DNA from: Morinoia aosen
Lineage: Eukaryota > Arthropoda > Malacostraca > Amphipoda > Talitridae
DNA: 64,000 nucleotides
NCBI GenBank assembly: GCA_030386875.1
Contig: JASJYW010000026.1
Location: 8,884,246-8,948,245, forward strand
Direction of reading: 5' to 3'
The translations under genes and the position numbers were made by a program. Under the pieces are notes generated by a model. That model searched no databases. It saw only the letters and a list, made by a program, of their open reading frames with translations, and was not told the DNA's origin. Within the stretch, counting starts at the first letter, position 1. Each line of letters starts with the position of its first letter. This document shows positions 1 to 9,800 of the stretch, one piece after another.

Positions 1-229
1 CATTGCATTTTGATTTCGAGGAGGTACTACTGATCAAAGGATCAATTATTGAAAGAACAATTCGCTGTATTAAGATGACAGGAATTAGTTAAAAGATGAT
101 GTAAAAGTAGTACAATGCATTGAAATGATGTAATAGTGATGAAATATGTACTGAGAAATGCAATGTGATTTCGAGAATTAAAAATATATTAAGGTTGGAA
201 GATACTCTTTCAAGTGAAGTAAGTAATAA

Positions 230-770
230 TGGATGTTCAGATGATACATTCCTGATGTTATTGCTCTGAGTACGATAGAAGACATATGTGAGAAATATGT
301 GAGAAAAATAGAGCAAAAAGAGAAGATACCGCGGCAGAGTGAATGTCCGTGAGAGAATAAATAAAGCGTTGCAGCGCTTGGTAAAGATACCGACAAGTCT
401 GTGGATATATCTGGTAAAATGGTTTAAGGTTACCAGGTACATTTACCAGCGAGGTCGAGTAATACTGTTGAGTAATTCGCGCAGACAATTAAGTGAGTAA
501 GCTTTAGAGAAGCGAATGTTTGCAATGTTCACGGTGATGCGGATCTACCCAAAGTCGACAGTGTTGTGGTGGAAGTTTCAATGCCATCTCTGGTAAAGAC
601 GTTGGGATGATATCTGCTAAACCGGGGCATTGTTGTAACGATATTCGTGTTGACGAACTAGGAATTAATGCCAGTGATACCATTATGGTCAGAGTAGCAT
701 TGTGGATTGTGTTTGTCCTTGTGCTGGCGAACAGAAGTATCATACGAGAGTAATAATGAGAGGCGATAGA
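230..770 (+). pseudogene. Decayed Gypsy pol fragment (protease-RT linker region)
   Basis: The + strand here matches part of the protein encoded on the - strand at 6874-11145, in the linker between protease and reverse transcriptase (roughly residues 385-485 there). Readable blocks include LSTIED and ADLPKVDSV, in the same order and spacing as LSTIEE and ADLPKVDSV in the young element. The fragment is a fossil with several breaks and no intact reading frame. It is what ties the left end of the window to the Gypsy family. The boundaries are approximate because the similarity fades on both sides. Confidence 0.8.
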
Positions 771-2112
771 AGCCCATTAATTAACCACACGTGGTGGTGA
801 GGTAATTAGTTAAGAGTAACGAGAGTAATAGTGTGCAGAGTGTGCAGAGCTGTACGCAGCTGCACCGAGACATTGAACTCGGAGAAAAAAAGAGCGCTAG
901 ACGACATGCAAACGCTGACTCATAAGCCAGACAGAGAGGCGCCTTACTTCCTGTGGCTCTGTTTAGCAACAGTTGGTAGCCAAGGTACGAAGGCATGGAT
1001 ATGAATATGACTGGTGAATAGTCATGAATAGGATGTGTTTTGAAGAATTGACATATAATTGAATAGTGGAAACTAATTAAAAGTAAGAGCAAAATTTCAT
1101 TTATCTCTTCGTTATTTTTTGAAGAGAGTGGCTGTTCTTAATGTTTTTGAGCACGTTTACGACCTAGTGCGTCATACAAGTCATTTTGCAAGCCTACCCG
1201 AATTTCATACTCAGTAAAGTTTTATGTTGTGTAATTTATTATTCGAAAGTAACAGAATGTAAAATTTATCATCAAGTCTCCTAAAAGTTTTCACGGGATA
1301 ATTTACAACGGATTGAACGATTAAAATTTAGAATATTTAACGTCAATATTGATCTATTGCATTTATATCTTTTTGTGTACGTACTGTAAAAAGTATGTCC
1401 TTACGTGTTCAATCATTTTTTTTGTTGTATTTGCTTATGCTTCAGTTTAACCTCGTGTATGCTTTAGTGTTTACCCTTTTTGATTAAGGCATTAACGGAA
1501 CGCGATATGTGAAACGTAAAATGGCAGTTCACAGTGTAACAGTTCAGCAAGTACAGTATAATAATACGTAATTTTCTTGTGTAAAAGACGCACATGATTT
1601 TGGAAAATTTTTGATTTTTTTTGTTTGCACGTTTTGCAAGAGTTGACGACTTTGCAGATATTTAATCTTTTTGCCCGTGCATAGTCTGGGAACGTTTCAA
1701 GAACGCACTCTCATGTCTCGATGAGAATTAATGTGCTGAATTCACACTTTAAATACAGATTGGAAAATTCTCACGACATCCGGCTGCTGATGCCGAGATT
1801 TTAACGTGGAGACAGTGTTTTCAATCTCTCAGCAAATTAAATGTCTATTCGAAATTCAGTTGATCTTTATTGTTTCAGATTTCGTTTTCTGAGAAAACTT
1901 AAATGAAGTAAGAGATTTGTTTTTGTTGGACATTTAAATCATTGACTTGAAAGGATTTTTTTAAAAAGTTCATTATCAAGCTGCAGTTCACTTTACGTAA
2001 ACCTTTATGCTTGTGTTTTAAATTGGTTTGGCTTTTAGAATTGTTTAAATTGTGTTCATTTTTTTTTCTAATTGGTCATGCTAATCGTTTTTGTATTGAT
2101 TTCCAATTTCAG
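771..2112 (+). other. Internal region of the old Gypsy element, no recognisable gene
   Basis: There is no coding sequence I can support in these 1.3 kb. The stretch is AT-rich and lies where the rest of pol would be expected, but I could not recognise RT, RNase H or integrase motifs in any frame. It ends in a pyrimidine-rich tract closing with AG at 2111-2112, which resembles a splice acceptor and resembles the tract at the matching place in the young element. Confidence 0.5.
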
Positions 2113-3841
2113 TTCGAGCGTGTGCGAGCGGTGACACGACATCTGTAACACGATTCACGCTGCTGTGCCAGCGACGAAGCACAGCGAGTACGAGCGAGTC
2201 ACGTAGAAAGCAGATGACGGGGTACGCACTATGCAGTGCGGAGTCCGGTCCGACAGACTGGCGCCGAGCAAGCTGTCAACAAACATCGATGGCCTTGGCG
2301 GCAGCTAAGCTTCGCATGCAGCGAAGAGATTACTGAAAGAGATTACATTCGCGCGCTGTGAATTGAATGGAGTAACTCACTTTGAAGATTTGATGTGGTG
2401 TTAATACTTTACCATGGACATAGTGTTGAAAACGTTTAATAAATTTAGTAACTTAAAATGTGGTAATTATAAATTCAGAGTAGTTCAAGAATTTTGGACT
2501 TTGTTCACATGTTATTACTATTGGATTACGATAAATTGAAATTGTTTAGTGATTTTCCTTTTATTTTTGCAGAGTTCGAAACCGATTTTCATATTCATAT
2601 TCGATGTTCTAAACTAGTGTGTCTTCGATTTTGTTACGTATTATCTTATATCTTAATCCATGTGCTATATCGTTATGTTACCGATAGAATTAAGTTTTAC
2701 GAGTCTACGGTACTCTGTTTATTTTGATTGGTTGTTTTACTAATAGTGGAAAAATTCTGTTCTAATTTGTGCGATGTTTGGTTATAAGATAATCCAACTT
2801 CTATTTTTAAGTCTACGGTAACGAAGACGATGTTTTGAATGTTTCTTTTTGGTGAAAACTTTAATGATGCTTTATTTAATATCAACTCAACTTTTCTGTA
2901 TTATTTTTCGTTACCAACGAGGCAATAGTTTTGATTATTATAAAATTTTCCGAAATTGCCTTGCCGAAGAACTCGTGTTTTGCTGTTTCACCAGAGATGT
3001 AAGCGGATGTTTTTATATTTACTCATGAATTAATATTAAGTTGGTATTTCCAAGCTTGTGTTTTACGTATTTCATTTTAACCATGTTCGCGAAGATGCTC
3101 GAGTCGATGCAGTGTTCAGGTATATAATTATGATTTGTTCATTTTGGTTTATCGATAACTCAATTTATGCGAATACTTGTTCATTTAAAATTTTAAAGGT
3201 ATTGTGTATTTAATTTCATGCGTGTTATTATTATCCTTAACGAATGTATTGATTTATTTAAATTTTATGGCGAGAATGATTTTTTATTTGTCGAGGTATC
3301 TGCGTGCCTTATTTCTTATTTTTGTTTGATTAAAAAACTTTTTTAGTTGTTGTTTCAACGATGCGATTTTCTTTTTCATTTTTACTGCGTTAGCATTTGA
3401 ACTGTTTATGACGAAACAATGTTAGAGTTAATTGTGTTTTTCATGGCTGGTGTTCATGTTAGCGGATTTTTGTTTTTTTAGTACGACACGTGCCGAGGTG
3501 CATTGTTTTAAGGTTTTCTGTTGCCAGAAAATTTTTTATGTTGCAATGTTCGTGTGCCAAAATTTTTTTTTGCGTTCTATACGTGTCTTGAGCAGCGCCT
3601 CTTCCCATGTTTTTTTTGGTGATGGGGGTGTTTGCGTTTTTCTTTGCGATGCTTTTTGTTGAATTTAACTGGACGCGTTCGTTTTTCCTGTTACTGGCAG
3701 TTGTTTTTGCCACGAAAGGATTATTTTTATTTTTTTGGTTTTTCTAACCAGGATGCCTTCAGCTTACTGTGTTGATTTTTAATTTACGATTCTTCCCTTT
3801 GATTCGTTTATTTTGTATTAAATCAGGCATGGGGGAAGGTG
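2113..3841 (+). other. 3' noncoding region and polypurine tract of the old Gypsy element
   Basis: The region begins with a GC-richer island (about 2113-2340) and continues as strongly AT-rich DNA. From about 3220 onward it aligns with the 3' noncoding region of the young Gypsy element (4767-6018, opposite strand), including shared phrases such as taacgaatgtattg and ttttactgcg. It ends in a purine tract, gggggaaggtg at 3831-3841, directly against the LTR, where a plus-strand primer tract belongs. Short open frames in it look like chance and have no recognisable domain. Confidence 0.7.
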
Positions 3842-4092
3842 TGTGCCGTCGCGGTTGCGCACTTTCTCTGTACATATGTTCGTACATATGCTGATGCAAC
3901 GCCTGGGTGCGGTTTTACCGCAGTGCGGGTGCTTGGTCAGCAAATTGAGAGTATAAAAGAGCGTGTGGAGACTTCTAGAGTCGCATTTGGACCGTGTTCC
4001 TCCCCTGTACAACATCGTTACCAGTAAACGTCGCACAGTAACCAGCGTTATCTCACTAACCTTCGGACTTCACACCTACTTTTGCCTTCACA
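3842..4092 (+). repeat. 3' LTR of the old Gypsy element
   Basis: About 251 bp start with tgtgcc after a polypurine tract and end where the satellite begins. The sequence aligns in order with the young element's LTR read on its own coding strand: tgtgcc, a gcgcactt/gcacttat block, an acgcctgg block, a gtcagcaa block, a TATA-like gtataaa, and a cgcatttgg block. The identity is clearly partial, so this is a related but not recent copy. The right edge is set by the first clear satellite bases (acgggaaac) and could be a few bases off. Confidence 0.75.
3953..3958 (+). promoter_or_regulatory. TATA-like box in the old LTR
   Basis: The sequence gtataaaag lies about 110 bp into the LTR. It aligns with gtataaatg in the young element's LTRs, so it is probably the U3 promoter TATA box of this family. 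Activity in this old copy is unknown. Confidence 0.5.
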
Positions 4093-4539
4093 ACGGGAAA
4101 CAGCAAACGACGTGATTTTCACCGCATTCGGCCTAGGAATGGCCCAAAACACGCATTTTAGCCCGGTCGACCGTGGAAACGGCTAAACATGCACTTTCCG
4201 CCTATGTCGCCACGGGAAACAGCAAACGACGTGATTTCCACCGCATTCGGCCTAGGAATGGCCCAAAAGAAGCATTTTAGCTCTGTCGACCGTGGAAACG
4301 GCTAAATATGCACTTTCCGCCTATGTCACCACGGGAAACAGCAAACGACGTGATTTTCACCGCAGTCGGCCTAGGAATGGCCAAAAACACGCATTTTAGC
4401 CCTGTCGACCGTGCAATCGGCTAAATATGCACTTTCCGCCTATGTCGCCACGGGAAACAGCAAACGACGTGATTTTCACCGCATTCGGCCTAGGAATGGC
4501 CAAAAACACGCATTTTAGCCCTGTCGACCGTGGAATCGG
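4093..4539 (+). repeat. 119-bp satellite array, block 1 (forward, about 3.8 monomers)
   Basis: Tandem monomers of the 119-bp satellite lie between two LTR elements. Their orientation, with the monomer read gggaaacagcaaacgacgtg onward, is called forward here. The block ends in tcgg at 4536-4539, the left copy of the Gypsy target duplication. The array continues in phase at 14203, so blocks 1 and 2 were one array before the Gypsy element inserted. Confidence 0.97.
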
Positions 4540-4766
4540 TATGCGTTATCCGTATCTGAGGGTGGATAGTAAATAGACGAGTAGACTTCAACTTGTACTT
4601 GATGTAGAGACAGGGAACCAAATGCGCTCTGAAGCGCTGAACACGGGGCATTTATACACACAAATTGCTGACTCAGCGGCGCACGGTGCCCAAGTCGCAC
4701 CAGGCGTGGCACTGAACGTACGTACTAACATGTGTACGAGGATAAGTGCGTGACTGTATTGGCACA
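4540..4766 (-). repeat. 3' LTR of the young Gypsy element
   Basis: This 227-bp direct repeat pairs with 13976-14202. On the coding strand it begins tgtgcc and ends gcata. It is flanked on the inner side by a polypurine tract and on the outer side by satellite. The two copies have the same length and differ at two positions. Confidence 0.95.
4651..4656 (-). promoter_or_regulatory. TATA-like box in the Gypsy 3' LTR
   Basis: On the - strand the LTR reads gtataaatg here, about 110 bp into the LTR. The same motif occurs in the 5' LTR at 14088-14093, where it would drive the genomic transcript. Confidence 0.5.
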
Positions 4767-4780
4767 CACCTCCCCCACCA
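4767..4780 (-). other. Polypurine tract of the young Gypsy element
   Basis: On the - strand the bases directly before the 3' LTR read tggtgggggaggtg. This purine run at the LTR edge is the expected primer site for plus-strand DNA synthesis. Confidence 0.8.
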
Positions 4781-6018
4781 TACCTGTTTTATTACTCAAA
4801 TTGAAATAAATCGCTCAGAATTTAAAATTCATAACTCCAAGAAATGCCAAGGGTATCTAAAGGCGTAAATGTCTAAGATTGAAAATTACTAATTCGTGAC
4901 AAAATAAACACATCAATGTAATTCGATTTTAGGTATGCAAAGTGAAAATTCGCAATATACCCCCACCAACAAAAAAAGGTGATAGCCGCAGGTTAGGAAC
5001 ATATTTCGTAAACAATACTGAAAGATATTCTCTTGTATAAGCAATAACCCGTATTGAAAACGCATTAGTACAACAACAATAATATATTTATCGAAACAGA
5101 AAAACATCCGTAAATAAAAGTAAAACGCGTCGAAGTAAAGTCGACAAAAACGCAACAGAACAATATCAGTGTACCGCAAAAATAATGAAGACATTCAGAA
5201 ATATCGTACCAAAAAAAATCTACGGTACAAGCTACCAACATTTAACTATCTCTACCGTTGGAATTACCCGTAAGGAAAGTATCGAAGAAAATAAACGTTG
5301 CTACATTAACGAACAACCTCAATATCAAACTACGTAGGCATCATATGGAATGAAAAAGAACAACGAATTTTGTTAAAAAAATTTTACAACTTTACCTTTT
5401 AGTTTTTCGTTAAAAATTTAATATTCATTACGCATGAAGAAGGATAATTATTTAACATCGCATGTATTTATCTATTACATTTACATCAACATTCGCCATG
5501 AAAACACAATTACCGCAAACATTGTTTTGTGATGAACAGTTTAAATGCTAAACGCAGTAAAAATAGAAAATCGTATCTTTGAAACAACAATTAAAATACT
5601 TTTTATTCAAATATAATTAAGAAATATACATTGATACTTGCCATGAATTTGTGGTAAGAACAATACATTCGTTAAATATAAGAATAATCACGCATGAAAT
5701 TTATTCCAACGCATTGTCTATGAAATTTAGTTGATCAGAAAATTCGCATTACATTTACTGAATTCGGAAACCAATTAATACATACTGAGTTATGTGAACA
5801 TCATATTATTTTTGAACATCAATGCTAAAAATTAGAAGGATGTACCACAATTACAAGACTGGAATCAACGTAATACCTTACAACTAATTCCTGAGGTATA
5901 TGTTAAACATAAAACTAGAATTCCGTTTTATAACGCATGAGAAAAATAGTGTCGCTTAGAAGACACGCAAAAAAATAAAGTCCGCATATTTTAACAAAAA
6001 CACATGCTTCACTGACAC
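4781..6018 (-). other. AT-rich 3' noncoding region of the young Gypsy element
   Basis: About 1.2 kb of AT-rich DNA lie between the small 3' ORF and the polypurine tract. No open frame here has a recognisable domain. Much of it aligns with the 3' region of the old + strand element (about 3220-3800), so this noncoding part is a long-standing feature of the family. Confidence 0.7.
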
Positions 6019-6402
6019 CTAAACTTCGCTATTTGCTTGCAGGTGACGCAGCGGTTGATCAGCGTTGCTCGACCTGAGCTGCTGACGGCGGAGTAATGCA
6101 TCTTCAGCGCGAAAGCGATCCGCTAACAGATGAAGTTCTCGGCGAAGGTAGAAGAAAGATACACCTAAAGCCAGAGTTAAAGGAAAAAGAAAAAGAATAC
6201 CGAGGTCGGACACCCTATCCGGTAGGATGTCGACGAGCGCGTTGGCTCTCAGCCAGTCCTCCGAGACTCTACCTTGATGACTCTCTAGGGCATTCGTTAG
6301 TGCCTCCACCGACACATGGGTCATCCTATTTCCCATCGTGGACGACAGGAACGTGAGCGCGCTCGGTCTGAAATTGAAACAAACACAGAGTTCAATTAGC
6401 AT
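6019..6402 (-). CDS. Small ORF downstream of Gypsy pol with one membrane-type segment
   Basis: An open frame of 127 codons occupies the position where gypsy-like elements carry env or an accessory gene. From residue 77 it has one hydrophobic stretch, LGILFLFPLTLALGVSFFYL, followed by an Arg/Glu/Leu-rich tail that could be helical; this would suit a single-pass membrane anchor with a charged cytoplasmic end. No signal peptide, furin-type site or known env fold is visible, and at 127 residues it is far shorter than an envelope protein. On the coding strand a pyrimidine-rich tract ending in AG (6368-6390) lies within the frame near its start. The coding part may therefore begin after a splice, as gypsy-like elements are known to do for env messages. 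I do not recognise the family. The coding status is inferred from position, open frame and the acceptor-like tract. Confidence 0.45.
   Translation of the reverse strand: MLIELCVCFNFRPSALTFLSSTMGNRMTHVSVEALTNALESHQGRVSEDWLRANALVDILPDRVSDLGILFLFPLTLALGVSFFYLRRELHLLADRFRAEDALLRRQQLRSSNADQPLRHLQANSEV
6368..6390 (-). promoter_or_regulatory. Candidate splice acceptor before the Gypsy 3' ORF
   Basis: The - strand reads a pyrimidine-rich run ending in tttcaatttcag, then GC-richer sequence with the open frame. A very similar run, gatttccaatttcag, sits at the matching place in the old element (ending 2112). Gypsy-like elements are known to splice messages for their 3' gene. The actual use of this site is inferred. 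Confidence 0.45.
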
Positions 6403-6873
6403 GGCCTCATAATAAAAATTTTTGAATCAGTTATTATCACGTCAAATGAATGAAAGAAACCAATAGTGACAGCTGGTGGCAGCTGCAATGAGAAAAAAAA
6501 ACAAACATCAAATCGCACGCAGCAGATCCCACACGGCTTCGACAGCTGCACACCTAATTGCAAAACAAATCGGGAGCCAGCCCTCGCTCCCACAGCAATG
6601 AGGGGTCGCGTTTGTAAACACAGGATGTTATTGAACCGAGCAAGGCTCTCGGGCAGATGTAAACCTTGCTGGTAAAATTAATGTGTACAGACTCAATCAC
6701 GCACGTAATAACACGGTACACCAAAAACGAAACGAAAATATAAGGTAAATACATACGGTTATATAAGGAAAGTTCCAGTTAAAAATATACTTAAAATTAA
6801 CATCGAAAAGAATCACACAATAGAATAATGTGGACCTAGTAACATCGTCAGTCGTAAGTCGCATAGTTTTCAT
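6403..6873 (-). other. Spacer between Gypsy pol and the 3' ORF
   Basis: This is 470 bp between the stop of pol and the small 3' ORF. Short open frames on both strands show no domain. It probably serves as intronic or untranslated sequence for a downstream message. Confidence 0.5.
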
Positions 6874-9800
6874 TCAACACTTTTTACGTAAAGGTAGTAC
6901 ATGATTTTTATTACTCCTGAATGTTTTATTGCCTATTTTGATTTCTACGTAATTTCGGTTAATTTTTGTTATAATACCCGGACCGTTCCAGGCTAGATCT
7001 AGCTTGTTTTTTCGCATGTGATTGCGCAATAAGACACGGTCATTGAGTTCAAAATTTTTATTTTTGCGTCGAAGGTTGTGATACATGGTTCTTTCACTGG
7101 TGTTATTTATTATTGTAGCTCTAACGTTTTCAACAATGCGAGCAGCTTCCTGAGCTCGAAATCTTATTATATCAACGTTCGTGTCGTGACTGTAATTAGG
7201 TTCGAAAGTTACAGCGCTAAAGCTCGGACACGTATCGCGATTGAAAACAATGAACGAGGGTGTATCCCCCAAGTTGGTATTTAAACTATTGTTTATCGCG
7301 TTCTCTGTGCTGTTGAGACACTGATCCCATTCCGTATGCGCCAAAGAATTTATATATAATTTTAATAAATTCGTAATTTTGCGATTATTACGTTCAACAA
7401 TAGCGTTACTGTGAGGACTCCAAGGGAGGACCTCTTTTTTCGCAATACAATGAATTTGAGAAAATTTTTTAACTGCCGCAGACTTAAATTCAAGAGCTTG
7501 GTCACTTAGAAGTGTTTTAGGATAGCCAAAGGTTGAGAAGCAGCTGTCCAGACAAGAGACAACTGTATCTGCTAAACGATCTGCTGTCGCGTAAAGCTTA
7601 CAGTAACGCGAAAATAAATCAATCAAAATTAGAATATATTTATTCTGCTGATCTGTGACAGGTAGAGGACCAAGGAAGTCCATTGATACCACCTCGAACG
7701 GTTCTTTAGCGATGGGAGCGTCTAAAATTTTAATAGGTACAGTAGTGCTGGCTTTTAGAATCTTACATACATCACACATTTTGACAAATTTACGTATGAT
7801 ACTCTTCTCTAATAAATGAAAATAACGCAACTTAAATTTAAACAACGTATGCGTGGCATCAGTATGATATAAGGAATGTATACTCAGCACCGCCTTGTGC
7901 ATGAGCGATGTCGGTATAACCGAAGTGAGAATAGTACTTTCCCTAGAGTCTATTTGTCGTCGTCTGTAAAGTATGTCGTTCAGAATTAAGTATTTTTGTA
8001 AGTCAGGGATCGTAGATTGGCTACTAGATAGTAATGCGTCCTTAACCTCAGAACAGAATGGGTCTAGTTGTTGTTCATTTCGAAATTCGTCTAAAGTCCA
8101 TGATACGTCTTTTAACTGAGGTACGTAGTCAGTCAGTCGGGGTTTTTCAGTCGACTCTGGCGCCACTTGATTAGAGGGCGTCGCGTCTGTATCGTCTACG
8201 TCGGCGGTCAGTGCACCACGGCGTGTAGTTACTGCCAAGACGTCAACCTCATCGAACTCTGAGCATTCTTCAAGATCAGAAATAGTTAAATGCTCGGGTA
8301 ATCTACTTAGGCAATCTGCAACTAGATTCTTTTTCCCGGGGAAATACTTTACTACTGGTTCGAAACATTGCACTGTTAGACACCATCGAGACATAGCCGA
8401 ATCGTCAGGAAGCTTTTTGAAAAATAAAGGTTGGAGCGGTTTGTGATCAGTGTAGAGATAGATCGGATATCCAAGGATAAGATATTTAAATGCTTTAAGT
8501 GCGCTCACAATCGCGTAGAACTCTTTTTTCGTCGTTGAATAGCGCTTTTGTGTTGAATTTAAGCTTTTACTGTAATAAGCTATAGCCTTCATGGATTTTT
8601 TTGAATCATTATCTTGTTGCAAAAGTACTGCTCCAATGCCATAGTTTGAAGCATCTGTAAATACATGAAAAGGCTTGGAAAAATCAGGGTGCTTTAAAAC
8701 GGTATCTGATGTTAAGACAGATTTAATCTTTTCAAAAGCTTTCTGGCATTCAGGCGTCCAGATAAATTCAACGTTTTTTCGTAATAATTGATAGAGAGGA
8801 TATGAAATTGAACCAAACATCGGGATGTGATTGCGGAAATAGTTCGCCACACCTAGAAAACCTTGTAGTTCTTTCACATTTTTTGGAATCGGGAATTTTT
8901 GTAGTTTTTCCGATTCTTTGCAACGGATTCCGTCTGCCGACACAATGTGTCCAAGATATTCAATTGAGCTTTTTAGAAAATGACATTTTTCAAGTTTAAG
9001 GGACAGATTTCCACTACGTAGCTTCTCAAAAACACTCTGTAAATCTTTCAAATGTTGGTTCATAGATTTGGAAAATACTAGTATATCATCAAGGAATACA
9101 AAACATAATTTACCGATGATATTTGTAAGAACAGAAGAAATGATTCTTTGGAACACAGATGGACTCGAGGATAACCCGAATGGCAACCTCTTGAACTGAA
9201 ATTTCTCGTAACCGATACTGAACGCGGTGAATTTACGGCATTTTTCTTCCAACTCGACCTGATGAAAGGCAGAGCGGAGATCGAGACTTGAAAAAATGCT
9301 ATTACCACCTAAGGAATAAAGAACTTCGTCAATGCGTGGAATTGGGTAACTTTCCTTGATAATTATTTTATTGAGTACACGAAAATCTATGACGGGTCGA
9401 ATCTCGCCCGACTTCTTTTTCACAACGATTAAAGGAAAATTGTACTCAGAGCTTGATGGTTCAATTATTCCTTGATTCAACATCTGTTTATTGGCTAGCA
9501 ACAATTCGTTTTGATACTTATGTGGAATTCGATATGGAGGGATGTTAAGTACTGGAGCATCAGGTTTTAATTCAATAGCATGTCGCATGACATTCGTGAC
9601 TGCAATATTTTCGCCTTCGAGAGTAATTACGTCTCTAAAATTGTTTAATAAATTCATCAGTAATGGTTTAGCATCATCATTTTCACAATTTACATCGTCA
9701 CACGTCAGAGAACGTCTCTCGTTACTACCCCCTTCTGTTAAAACAACTTTGTTTGCATTAATTCCCACTTCATCAACACGATTATCGTTACCACAATGCC

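Larger units (their letters stand above)
1..4092 (+). mobile_element. Old Gypsy element, 3' part only (continues past left edge)
   Basis: This + strand stretch reads as the 3' part of a Ty3/Gypsy element related to the young one at 4540-14202. Three kinds of match support this. A decayed pol fragment lies at about 230-770. A long AT-rich 3' region aligns with the 3' noncoding part of the young element; for example the stretch around 3380-3460 matches its counterpart near 5480-5560 read on the other strand. A purine tract is followed by an LTR beginning tgtgcc at 3842. Reverse transcriptase, RNase H and integrase are not recognisable between the pol fragment and the 3' region, so the element is broken and much reduced. 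The divergence from the young element is large, so it is much older or belongs to a separate subfamily. The 5' end lies outside the window, so no target duplication can be tested. Confidence 0.8.

Noticed and set aside
2494-3713. Small frames on both strands in the AT-rich region of the old Gypsy element
   Set aside because: Short, low-complexity, no domain, and the region aligns with noncoding DNA of the young element.
4913-5194. 93-codon - strand frame in the Gypsy 3' region
   Set aside because: AT-rich, Phe/Tyr/Leu-dominated composition expected by chance, with no domain and no acceptor-like tract before it.
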